A stretch of 64,000 nucleotides of DNA from 1-14-0-10-45-29 sp041650255 (GTDB lineage Archaea > Micrarchaeota > Micrarchaeia > Anstonellales > Anstonellaceae), in NCBI GenBank assembly GCA_041650255.1, contig JBAZLL010000004.1:60820-124819 (forward strand), in the 5' to 3' direction. A model generated the notes under the pieces. The model did no database searches and was not told where the DNA came from. It was given only the letters and a program-made list of their open reading frames with translations. This document shows, piece by piece, positions 9,423 through 18,246 of the stretch (position 1 is its first letter; the number at the start of each line of letters is the position of its first letter). Position numbers and translations under genes: made by a program.

Positions 9423-9552
9423 CCCGCGATAGCTCAATGGTAGAGCGCATGGCTGTAGATTAGGCGTGTGGCAATTGTGCCGCAAGTTTGCGCAAAAGGT
9501 TCATCCTTTAGCAGCGACCATGAGGTTGTGTGTTCAAGTCACACTCGCGGGA
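9423..9552 (+). tRNA. tRNA-Tyr (GTA) with 58-nt intron
   Basis: The acceptor arms CCCGCGA (9423-9429) and TCGCGGG (9545-9551) pair, with discriminator A at 9552. The D-arm is GCTC/GAGC and the anticodon stem is CATGG/CCATG. Anticodon GTA is at 9455-9457. The T-arm GTGTG-TTCAAGT-CACAC is intact. An intron of about 58 nt (9459-9516) sits at the canonical 37/38 position. An AT-rich ATATAAAT 25-30 nt upstream is the likely promoter. Confidence 0.95.
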
Positions 9553-9603
9553 TATTTTTTCAATCGTTTTGGCAGAGTCAACTTTTTTGCTTTCGGTGCG
9601 TTC

Positions 9604-10299
9604 ATGAAAAAATGTAATTGGAGCATTCTTATTCCAACGCTAAACGAAGGCGGCACATTACAAGAGCTTCTTAATGGAATATACTCCTTAGGCTTGTCCG
9701 ATTTTGAAGTGCTATTGCTTGATGGCGGAAGCACGGACGATTCCAGAGACATTTTTTTGCATTTTAAAAAAAAGTATTCCAGCATCTATTGGTTGGATGC
9801 TTGCGGTGGGAAATCTTCTGCATTGCGTGTCGGCTTTGCGAAAGCAAATGGAGCGCACATTGCGTTCATGGATGCAGATATGCAATATCTTCCTTCCGAT
9901 TTGCCAAAGCTTATTGATTCAATGCATATTGGCAATGATTTGGTGATTACCAAAAGAAGGCTTGTAAACGGCAATAAAAAGAACAGTTCGTTTAGGAGAG
10001 CGCTTTCCCTTGTTTATTCCCAAATCGTGTGCAAAAAGGGCCTTTCTATTCCATTTGACGACCCGCAAAGCGGAATGAAGGCAATAAACTCAAATTTGCT
10101 GAAAAAAATGAATTTGCGCTCTCGGGGATGGGAGCTTGATACTGAATTGATTTTGCAAGCTCTATCTCTTGGAGCAAAAATAGATGAAGTTGAAATAGGC
10201 TTTTATCCCCGCGAACACGGAAGAACAAAAACGAGCGTTTTTGGCACAAGCTCGAGCTTATTTTTTTCCGCATTAAAAACAAGACTGAATAAAAAATAG
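9604..10299 (+). CDS. GT2 glycosyltransferase, dolichol-phosphate sugar synthase type
   Basis: The 231-residue protein has the GT-A fold typical of dolichyl-phosphate mannose or glucose synthases. It begins SILIPTLNEGG (residues 7-17), has the nucleotide-sugar motif DGGSTDDS (40-47) and a metal-binding DAD (90-92), followed by a FYPREHGRTKTS-type segment. No clear membrane segment is visible. It probably loads a lipid carrier for protein glycosylation or surface glycan synthesis, but the sugar is unknown. The ATG at 9604 is chosen because any longer frame would run into the tRNA-Tyr gene. Confidence 0.85.
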   Translation: MKKCNWSILIPTLNEGGTLQELLNGIYSLGLSDFEVLLLDGGSTDDSRDIFLHFKKKYSSIYWLDACGGKSSALRVGFAKANGAHIAFMDADMQYLPSDLPKLIDSMHIGNDLVITKRRLVNGNKKNSSFRRALSLVYSQIVCKKGLSIPFDDPQSGMKAINSNLLKKMNLRSRGWELDTELILQALSLGAKIDEVEIGFYPREHGRTKTSVFGTSSSLFFSALKTRLNKK

Positions 10300-10361
10300 T
10301 TATCGTCTCTTTTTCCGAGGAAATTTCTATTTGTAAAATTAGTTTTCCTTTTGAATTGAAT

Positions 10362-10434
10362 CGCCCAGGTCGGGGTTCGAACCCGAGTCGCCGGCGTGAC
10401 AGGCCAGAATGCTAGACCACTACACTACCTGGGC
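10362..10434 (-). tRNA. tRNA-Asp (GTC)
   Basis: On the minus strand the acceptor GCCCAGG pairs with CCTGGGC, with discriminator G. The anticodon stem-loop is CTGGC-CTGTCAC-GCCGG, giving anticodon GTC. The T-arm contains GGGTTCGAACCC. No intron is present. A TATA-like GGTTTATAC lies about 30-38 nt upstream on the minus strand. Confidence 0.96.
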
Positions 10435-10518
10435 ATGATTAATCGAACGAAGTATACTCTTATTGTATAAACCTATTTTTAAATTTAGGTGGTTTGAGGG
10501 CAAAAATATTTTTGCCAC

Positions 10519-11124
10519 TCACATTCCCTTCTTCTTTCTGAATTTGTAATATACCAAAATCGCAATTGCCACAAGCACAAAAAGCCCGCCGGCTCCTACA
10601 ACTGAAAGCACGACCATGGCAATTATTATTTGTCCAGAATCCCAGCCTTTATTTGTAGTTTCTTGTTTTATTGTTTCTTTTGGAACTTCAAGTGCTTGTG
10701 TCTGTTCCGGTACTGTTTCCTTTTGCTCTGTTTGTGCCGTCTCTTGCGTTGTATTTTGAGTTTCATTCTTTACTGCAGTCGTTTCGTTTTTCTGTGTTGT
10801 TTTTGGCGCTTCTACGGGCTTTTGCTTTGTCTGGTCAACGCATTCCCCGTCCTTTTCAATATAGCCTGCGAAATTTGAGCACGCGCATTTAACTGCCAGC
10901 GTTGTTGGCTCGCCGACTTTTGGGTGCCCCGCCGGATTTACTTCTCCAACTACTTTTTGCAATTCAACCGTGTCCGCGCTTGCCTGCCCGCAATAATAAC
11001 CTGGGCTTGCCTGCGAGCATTGAGAATATGCAGTTCCATCCGAGCATTTCATTTCCCATATTGCTGAAAATGAAAATGCAGACACTATCAAGAGAATCGC
11101 GAGTATATTGCCCAACTTTGCCAT
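10519..11124 (-). CDS. Cysteine-rich membrane-anchored surface protein, paralogue
   Basis: The 201-residue protein has a signal peptide (about 1-20), a cysteine module (residues 22-95), a Thr/Gln/Glu-rich stalk (about 100-155) and a C-terminal membrane helix (about 165-192) ending in FRKKKGM. The module repeats the pattern of the protein at 2313-3182: KCSDGT, QCSQ, PGY.C, KCAC, NFAGY and DG.CV. The two are paralogous in this domain but differ in the rest. The ATG at 11124 is preceded by GGTGAAAAA. It probably stands on the cell surface with the module held out by the stalk; the ligand is unknown. Confidence 0.78.
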   Translation of the reverse strand: MAKLGNILAILLIVSAFSFSAIWEMKCSDGTAYSQCSQASPGYYCGQASADTVELQKVVGEVNPAGHPKVGEPTTLAVKCACSNFAGYIEKDGECVDQTKQKPVEAPKTTQKNETTAVKNETQNTTQETAQTEQKETVPEQTQALEVPKETIKQETTNKGWDSGQIIIAMVVLSVVGAGGLFVLVAIAILVYYKFRKKKGM

Positions 11125-11228
11125 TTTTTCACCTTGGATTAAAATCATGTGAATATTTAAAAGATAAGCTTCGCCGTTGAAAAATAAAAAAAGGGAAAGT
11201 TACGCCAAAAAAATAAAGGCGCAATTGC

Positions 11229-14200
11229 TTATTTGACAATTACATTGCGCACTCTGAGCCCTTCTGCGTTTACATCAGAGTCCATTCCTATTTGGAAATG
11301 TTGCAATGTCATATCTGCCAGGTTGGCGTTATTTGCTCTTACAGTAACTCCGGTTCCTGTTCCGTCTCCGAGGATGGTATGACCATTTCCATTAACTGTC
11401 ACGCCATCTGCAGTTATGATAATACAGTCTCCGGTTGCAGTGAAATTACCAATCATCGTATATGTTTCTCCCGGAGTTGAGAGCACTCTGCAGTAATTTA
11501 TTTGCGGATTGTCAAATGCCATATTCACCTCAACAGTTCCAGTTTCCTCGTTCGCCCCCTTTACTGAGCCACTAAAGGTGTATGTGCCCGGCGGATAGTC
11601 TCCATCAACTCTCAGGAGCTTTTCTACTCCATTAAGTTTCTGGTATCCATCTATCAGGCTGTATCTTCCCTGCGAATCAAGGTAGAGGTAGAATATCGGT
11701 TCTTCTCCATTTATTATGTCCCAGAGCACATGCCCTGATGACTCGGTTATGCCCTTTGCCGCCCAGTAGTTCCAGAAAGCAGTTCCTGCTGTCTGCTCCT
11801 CCAAGAAGAAAGGATAATATCCCTTCTTTATTGGGATATTTGCTACTGCAGAGCTGACATTGAGGTTGAAATACGTGGAGGCTGTATCATCCAATTCCAA
11901 TCTGTAATTTGGAAGGCTTCCATCAACCGCTCTCATTGTCGGGTCAAGCGTGGTATTGTATTCCAGCTCCATCACGCTAAACTCCGGTGTTTGGGAGGTC
12001 AAATCCAGCCTAATTTCCACTTCATCGGAGTTTTGCCCATTTATTCCGGTCACATTTGCCTTGTATGTATAAGTTCCCGGCGGGTAGATTCCGTCGAGCC
12101 TTAGAAGATGGTCTCCATGTCCAATATCTCTTCTTAATGCATCAACGAGGCTTGTCCTGTTTTGCGAATCAATGTAGAGATAGAATGTAGGCTGTCTTCC
12201 GTTTATTATTTCCCACATCTGGACTCTCCATCCATCATCAATCGGACTTGCATTCACGCCCATTTCATCATTCCAGTATGTAAAGAAGTTTGTTGCATGG
12301 TTCCTTACATAGAAGCCATAGCTTCCCTGCTTTAGTGGAATGTTTGTGCCCATTGAGCTTATGTTCAAATAATAATACTCGGTGTTCGGGTCTATGTCAA
12401 GTGCATACCCACTGCCGATGTCCCCGCTAACAACCGTTGATGGAGTTGCCGCTTCATCAGTTGCATAAACCAATTCCACCTCGTCAATTCGCGGTTTCAC
12501 TCCGCTAAGCATCATCTTTACCTCTATTGGCGCAGATGCCTGCCCATCCTTTGCAATGAGCATGCCTCCGAAGGTGTAGTTTCCTATCGGGTAATCGCCG
12601 TTTATGCGCATCGGAATGTTTTGCCCAAGCGTATGCATAAGCCCATCCACCAATTCAATGCCTCCCGTGGAATTTTCATGGATGTAGAACATCGGCGAAG
12701 TACCGCTCACTATTTGGTACATGACTGCTTTCCAGTCAGTAGTCGCGCCCGCGTTCACTCCTTTTGCATTCCAATATTCATCGAATCCTGCGGCGTCTGG
12801 TGGAGTAATGAGATAGAATCCATAATATTCATCTCTCAATTGCACATTTGTATCAGAGCCGATTTTGGTTCTCAAATAATACCAATCTTGCAGTGGATTA
12901 AGTGTCAGGTTAAATCCTTCTGCCAGATTTCCGCTCACATCGCTATAAGTTGAGTTGTCGCTTGTGTTCTCAAGAGCCAAGTCTGTAAATACTGGCTCAA
13001 TGCCGTTAAATCTCATTCTTACGTCAATATTGTCTGATTCTCTTCCATTTTGTGCCCATCTGACTTTTCCACTGAAGGTATAGTTTCCAACGGGGTAGTC
13101 TGGATTCACTCTCAGCGCCGCATCTGTTCCATGATAGTTTCTTGTGAATCCATCAAGCAAGGCAATTGTCTTGTTCGGATATTCATGCGCAAAGAACATC
13201 GGAGAATCTCCGGATATTATTCTGTACATTTCCTCCTGCCACGTACCTGCAGCCGCATCTTCATTCACGCCCTGTGCATTCCAGTATTGTGTGAATGCAG
13301 GTTCATTGTCTTTTCCTGTTAGGCGGAATCCATAATATCCGTCGCTAAGCGGGCTGGTTGTGTCTGTTATGTCCGCAAATCTAATGTAGTAATAACCTGT
13401 TTCTCTCTGGTCAAGAAGCATCTCAAATTGAGTTTCAAAACTTCCATCAGTTGCAGTCCATGCGCCATCGTTTAGGTGGTATTCAAGTCCAACTGTTGTG
13501 TTGAACCAAGGGGTTCCAGCCTTTGTTGTTATCGGGCCCTTGTCGTCTCCTTCTCCTTTCCATCCATCAATTGCGCTATATTCGTCATAAGGATAGTCCG
13601 AACCCCAGTCTCCATATCCGTCTGCGTCGCTGTCAAAAATATCCAAATCCATTATGTTGTAATAGTAGTTCCCGCGATATATTTTGCTTCCATCTGTTCG
13701 GGTTCCGTGTTCCAAATAAAATTTATTGTTGGTTCCCCAGTTATGCACTATCGTCCCATTTGAGATGAATCGGTTGTAATAAAACTCGTTGTCATTTCCG
13801 CTAACATTCAACGAAGGCATGTCGTCTTCTCCACTGCCATCTGTGCTCGTTATATTGTTGTATCTGAAAATGTTTGCATTTCCCTCAACATATGCTCCGT
13901 ATCCAACGATGCTGTTTGTCGAATTTATGGAGTTGTTCGCAATCGTATTCTCATACGATTCAGGTGCAATATGCACGCCATACGCTACATTTTCTATTAT
14001 ACAATTTTTGAGTGTAGTGTTTCTTCCAAGAAGATTTACTCCATATCCTGCTTCAGTGGTACCATCCCCATAAATCCTAAGGCCTGCACAGTCAATTGAA
14101 TTGTTTATTCCTTCATCCAATATTCCAACTGCGTAACTAGTAACCAATTGTGCGCTTACACCCACAATCGTGGTTCTTTTCGCATATGGCGTGAGCCATA

Positions 14201-14876
14201 TCCCTACGTCAGTTATATTCTCTGCTGTAATGTTCTCAAGATATGTGCCTGGCACTTGAATTTTAAATCCCACATCTGGGTCAATCAATACGTTTCTTAC
14301 TATCGCACCCTCTCCATTAACTTCAATAGTTCCAAATACTTCATGCCCGTTTCCTTCAAGCACGACGTTTGGTGCATTAATTGTAATAGCTGTGTCGCTT
14401 GTGCTCGGAGGTGTTATATCTCCGCTTAAATAGTAAGTTCCTGCCTGGCTAATTGTTGCCGGCGCGCTTATCTGAATCGGAGCTGGTGCAGGCGCAGATG
14501 GCGCAGGAGATGATACTCCTCCCGATGAGCTGCCTGAGCCGCCGCCAATAAAGTCGGGCGATCTTGGTTTTTGTACAACTGTTTTTTGTTCTGCCGGTTT
14601 TTGTTCAGGCACATTTTGTACCTGTGCAGGTGCAACCTGTTCTTGCGCAGGATTTTGTTCCTGTGCAATTGTTGCAGGTGCTAATTTCTTCTCACCTGTC
14701 TGAATCGGCTGAGTAATCTCTGTATTTTCATTTTGAGCGGGCATTCCCATATATGCTCCAGTCAAAGGCTCAGCTGTCGGTTGAAAATTTCCAGCAACCC
14801 ACATTAAAGACGCAATTCCTATTACCAACATTATCGGAATCGCCAAAAACGGTAAATATTTCATAAGTCGTACCAT
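11229..14876 (-). CDS. Giant surface protein: beta-helix segments around four tandem repeats
   Basis: The 1215-residue protein has an N-terminal membrane anchor (about 6-28), a Pro/Gln/Ala linker (45-105), a Gly/Ser hinge and a right-handed parallel beta-helix (about 135-405, NosD/PbH1-like: NVVLEGNGHEV, TTLKNCIIENV). Four repeats of about 165 residues follow (about 460-625, 630-795, 797-960, 965-1125). Each has GYYGF, YWNA.GVN, a GxxPxFYxxxxS segment and YPxGxYTF. A short second beta-helix (1127-1215) closes the chain with VTVNGNGHTILG. The start at 14876 has AGGGTGG upstream. An adhesin or glycan-binding surface role is likely; it has no visible catalytic motif. Confidence 0.8.
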   Translation of the reverse strand: MVRLMKYLPFLAIPIMLVIGIASLMWVAGNFQPTAEPLTGAYMGMPAQNENTEITQPIQTGEKKLAPATIAQEQNPAQEQVAPAQVQNVPEQKPAEQKTVVQKPRSPDFIGGGSGSSSGGVSSPAPSAPAPAPIQISAPATISQAGTYYLSGDITPPSTSDTAITINAPNVVLEGNGHEVFGTIEVNGEGAIVRNVLIDPDVGFKIQVPGTYLENITAENITDVGIWLTPYAKRTTIVGVSAQLVTSYAVGILDEGINNSIDCAGLRIYGDGTTEAGYGVNLLGRNTTLKNCIIENVAYGVHIAPESYENTIANNSINSTNSIVGYGAYVEGNANIFRYNNITSTDGSGEDDMPSLNVSGNDNEFYYNRFISNGTIVHNWGTNNKFYLEHGTRTDGSKIYRGNYYYNIMDLDIFDSDADGYGDWGSDYPYDEYSAIDGWKGEGDDKGPITTKAGTPWFNTTVGLEYHLNDGAWTATDGSFETQFEMLLDQRETGYYYIRFADITDTTSPLSDGYYGFRLTGKDNEPAFTQYWNAQGVNEDAAAGTWQEEMYRIISGDSPMFFAHEYPNKTIALLDGFTRNYHGTDAALRVNPDYPVGNYTFSGKVRWAQNGRESDNIDVRMRFNGIEPVFTDLALENTSDNSTYSDVSGNLAEGFNLTLNPLQDWYYLRTKIGSDTNVQLRDEYYGFYLITPPDAAGFDEYWNAKGVNAGATTDWKAVMYQIVSGTSPMFYIHENSTGGIELVDGLMHTLGQNIPMRINGDYPIGNYTFGGMLIAKDGQASAPIEVKMMLSGVKPRIDEVELVYATDEAATPSTVVSGDIGSGYALDIDPNTEYYYLNISSMGTNIPLKQGSYGFYVRNHATNFFTYWNDEMGVNASPIDDGWRVQMWEIINGRQPTFYLYIDSQNRTSLVDALRRDIGHGDHLLRLDGIYPPGTYTYKANVTGINGQNSDEVEIRLDLTSQTPEFSVMELEYNTTLDPTMRAVDGSLPNYRLELDDTASTYFNLNVSSAVANIPIKKGYYPFFLEEQTAGTAFWNYWAAKGITESSGHVLWDIINGEEPIFYLYLDSQGRYSLIDGYQKLNGVEKLLRVDGDYPPGTYTFSGSVKGANEETGTVEVNMAFDNPQINYCRVLSTPGETYTMIGNFTATGDCIIITADGVTVNGNGHTILGDGTGTGVTVRANNANLADMTLQHFQIGMDSDVNAEGLRVRNVIVK

Positions 14877-15003
14877 TCAAAACCACCCTGAGCAGAAATT
14901 CTTTTTGCTCACCACACCTGCTCTGGCTACGCGCCAAAGGCTTTTAATAATATTCAAACCTATTTTCCATAGGTATTTTAATTTCATATAAATAGTTGAT
15001 TTT

Positions 15004-16098
15004 ATGGGAAAACAAAAAATAAAAGTTGCCGTTGTCGGCGTTGGAAATTGCTTTGCAGGGCTATATCAGGGGCTTCAATACTATAAAACACATGAAGTAA
15101 CCCAAGCCGCCGGGCTCATGCATCCGGTATTGGGCGGGTACGCGCTCTCCGATATTGAATTTGTCAGCGCGTTTGATGTGTCTGAGGAAAAAGTCGGAAA
15201 AAATCTTAATGATGCGACATACGCCCACCCAAACGAGGTGGACTGGGTAAAAAAAGAAGACATGCCAAACACAAATGTAATTGTAAAAGAATCCCCGATT
15301 CTTGACGGTCTTGGGATTTACATTCTTGAGAGAGTAAAGCCTGTGAAAAACAAGCCAATGGATATCCTCGGAAAGGAAATAAAAGAGGAGATAAAGAAAA
15401 GTGGCGCAAGAATAATTCTTTCTTATCTGCCGGTGGGAAGCGCGGATGCGACAAGATATTGGGCGCAAATGGCATTGGATACAAAATGTGCATTTGTAAA
15501 TTGCATTCCGGAATTCATTGCATCCGATGAGCAATGGGCAAAGAAATTCAAGGATGCAAACTTGCCAATAGTCGGCGACGACATAAAAGCGCAGGTTGGT
15601 TCAACAATTGTGCACCGAACACTTGCCCGTCTTGTGGATGAGCGCGGCGCGCAAATTGAGAGCACATATCAAATTAATGTCGGCGGAAATACCGACTTTT
15701 TGAACATGAAAGAGCAGTCAAGGCTCAAAAGCAAGCGAATTTCAAAGACCGAATCCGTGCAATCCCAACTCAAGAAAAGATTGCCGGACGACCAAATTTA
15801 TGTCGGACCTTCAGATTTCATTCCATTTTTGTCCAATACAAAATTGGGCTTTATGAGAATTGAGGGGCGCATGTGGGCGGACGTTCCATTCAATATGGAA
15901 ATTCGGCTTGAAGTTGATGATAAGGCAAATTCAGGCGGCGTATCCGTGGATGCAATCAGGTGTGCTCAAATTGCTTTGGACCGGGGCATCGGCGGAATAC
16001 TGGATGGGCCGTGTGCATATTTCATGAAGCATCCGCCAAAACAGTATACTGACCCGGTTGCAAGGGAAATGGTTGAGAAATATATTGAAAAAGCTTAA
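15004..16098 (+). CDS. ino1: Myo-inositol-1-phosphate synthase
   Basis: This enzyme converts glucose 6-phosphate to inositol 1-phosphate using NAD, the first step toward the inositol phospholipids of archaea. The 364-residue length and layout match the prokaryotic INO1 family: a Rossmann motif VAVVGVGNCFAG (about residues 8-19) and conserved regions such as GDDIKAQVGSTIVHRTLA and QINVGGNTDFLNM. The ATG at 15004 gives the expected N-terminus. It stands alone between the surface protein and tRNA-Ser. Confidence 0.93.
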   Translation: MGKQKIKVAVVGVGNCFAGLYQGLQYYKTHEVTQAAGLMHPVLGGYALSDIEFVSAFDVSEEKVGKNLNDATYAHPNEVDWVKKEDMPNTNVIVKESPILDGLGIYILERVKPVKNKPMDILGKEIKEEIKKSGARIILSYLPVGSADATRYWAQMALDTKCAFVNCIPEFIASDEQWAKKFKDANLPIVGDDIKAQVGSTIVHRTLARLVDERGAQIESTYQINVGGNTDFLNMKEQSRLKSKRISKTESVQSQLKKRLPDDQIYVGPSDFIPFLSNTKLGFMRIEGRMWADVPFNMEIRLEVDDKANSGGVSVDAIRCAQIALDRGIGGILDGPCAYFMKHPPKQYTDPVAREMVEKYIEKA

Positions 16099-16154
16099 AC
16101 CATTTCTTTATATTCTTATTTTACCCAATCCTTTTACAATCAGTCAATTTAATT

Positions 16155-16314
16155 GCCGGCGTCGCATAACCTGGTAGTGCGCCAGTCTTGAAAGGCTTTT
16201 CTTTTCTCTCGTCAGAGAAAAGAAAACCCTGGAAAAGAAAAGAGAGGGTAAGCCTCCTTTCTTCAAGAGAACTGGTCCCTCACGGGATTGTAGGTTCAAA
16301 TCCTGCCGCCGGCG
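16155..16314 (+). tRNA. tRNA-Ser (TGA) with 77-nt intron
   Basis: The acceptor arms GCCGGCG (16155-16161) and CGCCGGC (16307-16313) pair, with discriminator G. The anticodon stem is CCAGT/ACTGG with anticodon TGA at 16189-16191. A long variable arm (TCCC-TCAC-GGGA) confirms a class II serine tRNA. The T-arm is GTAGG-TTCAAAT-CCTGC. The intron (about 16193-16269, position 37/38) is purine-rich with GAGAAAAGAAAA-type repeats. Its 3' end is duplicated downstream. Confidence 0.94.
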
Positions 16315-16380
16315 CTCACTTTGTTTGCTTGACGGCAGTCTGTTCAACCGACGATTCGGTTGCCCATCCTGCCGCCGGCG
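16300..16380 (+). repeat. 15-bp direct repeat of the tRNA-Ser 3' end with hairpin spacer
   Basis: The 15-nt 3' end of tRNA-Ser (end of T-loop, T-stem strand, acceptor strand and discriminator; 16300-16314) occurs again exactly at 16366-16380. The 51-nt spacer contains a hairpin CAACCGA-CGAT-TCGGTTG just before the second copy. It resembles an integration scar or a partial tRNA duplication. Confidence 0.8.
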
Positions 16381-16419
16381 AATTCTTTTTTAAAATATAT
16401 AAAATTAAAAGGAGAAAAT

Positions 16420-16701
16420 TTATCCAACCGTCTCTATTACGCAATCTCCATTCACAATTACCTGGCACGCAAGCCTCTGGTTTGGTTGTGCTCCGAATGC
16501 CTCAAGAGTGCTTTTCTCATTCTCAGTCTTCTCATTCAAATTTTGCATCCCGGAAACAATATTTACGATACATGTAAGGCAAACTCCCTCTTTGCACGAG
16601 AAATTTATGCTCGCACCATTTTTTTCCGAAACATCCATGAGCTTTGTACCCGCAGGAACCTCGACGCTAATATTATCATTCTTAAAAGTAACTTTAGGCA
16701 T
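16420..16701 (-). CDS. [2Fe-2S] plant-type ferredoxin
   Basis: The 93-residue protein carries the plant-type [2Fe-2S] binding pattern: C36, C41 and C44 in SCKEGVCLTC, and C79 in RLACQV. The overall layout is the beta-grasp ferredoxin fold starting PKVTFKNDN. It acts as a small soluble one-electron carrier; its redox partners are not encoded beside it. It converges on the intron-bearing tRNA-Ser region and is divergent from the membrane protein at 16764. Confidence 0.93.
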   Translation of the reverse strand: MPKVTFKNDNISVEVPAGTKLMDVSEKNGASINFSCKEGVCLTCIVNIVSGMQNLNEKTENEKSTLEAFGAQPNQRLACQVIVNGDCVIETVG

Positions 16702-16763
16702 TCATTATCACCGCATCTTTTCTCTCAGATGTATTTTTTAAGGTTTAAGGTTTTTCTCATTCT

Positions 16764-17354
16764 ATGGCATCAAAACTTCCATCGGGGCTTGCAAGCTCAA
16801 CGCCCAGAAAATTGAGCTTTTCAGAAGACGTACCGCAAAACGCGGGGCCGAATATTATCTTGTATATTTCAATTCTTGCATTAATTCTTTCTGGGGTGGC
16901 AATTTATCTAAGCCTGACCTCCCAGCAAGGCTTAAGCGCGCAAGATAAAACCGAACTTAAGGCAATAGCCGAGGATTTGAGGCAAATACAGCAAAAGGAA
17001 ATAGTAATGACTTCTCCTTTGAAAACAACTGTTTTGGTGCAGAAAACATTCCCCATCACAGACCTTTTTAGCAAGGATTTCAAAATAAGCATAGACGAGA
17101 GCTTCCCAATAGACGCCGAGGTAGTTGCAGTTTCAAGCACAGGTCAAATTGTAAATTTGCATGTAGCCGACAACCTGAGAATAAAGGGCGATTTGCCTCT
17201 TGGCTCATCAAAAAGCTTGGAAGGCGCAACCTTTGAAATAAATAAGGAAATACCTCTTGAAACCCGTTTTAGCGCAACCCTAAAAGTGAATACTGTTTAT
17301 GGCAAGGAGCTAAACGATATGATAAGCAGAATTGAGTCAATAGCTCAAAAATAG
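16764..17354 (+). CDS. Single-pass membrane protein of unknown function
   Basis: The 196-residue protein has a cytoplasmic N-terminus (1-30), one membrane helix (about 31-49, ILYISILALILSGVAIYL), a short helical or coiled region (about 55-77) and a beta-rich exterior domain (80-196). I do not recognise the exterior domain. An AT-rich TTTTTTAAGG about 28 nt before the ATG suggests a leaderless transcript. It is divergent from the ferredoxin gene. A surface or envelope role is inferred from topology only. Confidence 0.65.
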   Translation: MASKLPSGLASSTPRKLSFSEDVPQNAGPNIILYISILALILSGVAIYLSLTSQQGLSAQDKTELKAIAEDLRQIQQKEIVMTSPLKTTVLVQKTFPITDLFSKDFKISIDESFPIDAEVVAVSSTGQIVNLHVADNLRIKGDLPLGSSKSLEGATFEINKEIPLETRFSATLKVNTVYGKELNDMISRIESIAQK

Positions 17355-17444
17355 TTTTTCTTTTTTCTTCAAATTCTTTTTTTCTAAAGCACTTTCAATT
17401 CTTATTCTCTATTTTTTGTATTCATCCTCTGCAATAATCTAATT

Positions 17445-18092
17445 CTATTTCTTTACAAGAATTGCCTTTTTTATAATAGCCTTCCCCACTCCCTTTTCAA
17501 AATTTATGTCCCACTGCTTAACTTTAATTCTTTTTTTGAAAAATGGCGCGTCGCATACAAATGTTTCCCCTTCCCCACCCTCTAAAAATACATTAATCGG
17601 CGGGCGCAAAGAAAGAAATTTATCCACATCTGCAGGCTCAAATCTTTTTGCAAGCCACTTCTCATCCAGCCCTTGCGCGGATACGGATACGATATATACT
17701 TCCATTTGTGCAAGCATTTCTTTTAGAAAATCCGCTTTTTTATGCCATATAGGAGAAAACGCCTTCAATCCCAATTCATCAGCAATTTTGTCTATTCTTG
17801 ATTTTTGATAAACAGACTCAACCGCGCCGGTTATAATTCCATTAACTTCCAAAGAGGAAATCGCATTTTTCAAATCCACAAGTTCGGTTTTGTGCGTCGT
17901 CTTAAATGTGTGCAACTTTATTTCCGCCGCCTGTGCCTGAAGAGGGCACCAATTTACATTCGGATGATGAAACATCATCGAGTCTTCTTGAGGTTGCATA
18001 TTTAGCCATTGAACCTCGTGCCCCTGCTCCAGCGCCCATTGGGTGGCATAAGTTGAGTCTTTTCCTCCAGAATAAAGGCAGGCAATCTTCAT
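17445..18092 (-). CDS. dph6: Diphthine--ammonia ligase (Dph6-type ATP pyrophosphatase)
   Basis: Dph6 carries out the last step of diphthamide synthesis on elongation factor 2, using ATP and ammonia. The 215-residue protein has the PP-loop signature SGGKDST (residues 8-14), the family region GIITGAVESVYQKSRID and an EGGEGETFVCDAPFF segment that is highly typical of Dph6. The ATG at 18092 directly precedes the PP-loop strand, as in relatives; the in-frame extension to 18128 is not needed. It is divergent from the gene at 18247. Confidence 0.92.
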   Translation of the reverse strand: MKIACLYSGGKDSTYATQWALEQGHEVQWLNMQPQEDSMMFHHPNVNWCPLQAQAAEIKLHTFKTTHKTELVDLKNAISSLEVNGIITGAVESVYQKSRIDKIADELGLKAFSPIWHKKADFLKEMLAQMEVYIVSVSAQGLDEKWLAKRFEPADVDKFLSLRPPINVFLEGGEGETFVCDAPFFKKRIKVKQWDINFEKGVGKAIIKKAILVKK

Positions 18093-18201
18093 TGGTATCC
18101 CTGTATTAATATTTACGCAAATGCTCATAAATTCATGAGGCTAAGAAAAATTATCTATTAGTGCTTCGAGGGCAATATCCGCGCTTAATTGTTTAACCTG
18201 C

Positions 18202-18212
18202 TCATTTATATA
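18202..18212 (+). promoter_or_regulatory. TATA promoter of the nitrilase-like gene
   Basis: CATTTATATAC lies about 40 nt upstream of the ATG at 18247, in the gap to the divergent dph6 gene. It predicts a transcription start near 18235 and a leader of about 12 nt. Confidence 0.5.
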
Positions 18213-18246
18213 CTCTTATTACCACATTAGATATATAGCTGATTAA

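Noticed and set aside
9466..9603. Upstream extension of the GT2 gene
   Set aside because: The extension starts inside the tRNA-Tyr intron; homologues begin at the strand SILIPTLNE, which fits the ATG at 9604.
16188..16577. Open frame across the tRNA-Ser gene and the ferredoxin region
   Set aside because: It runs through the tRNA, its intron and the duplicated tRNA end, then opposite the ferredoxin gene; its product is low-complexity with no family features.
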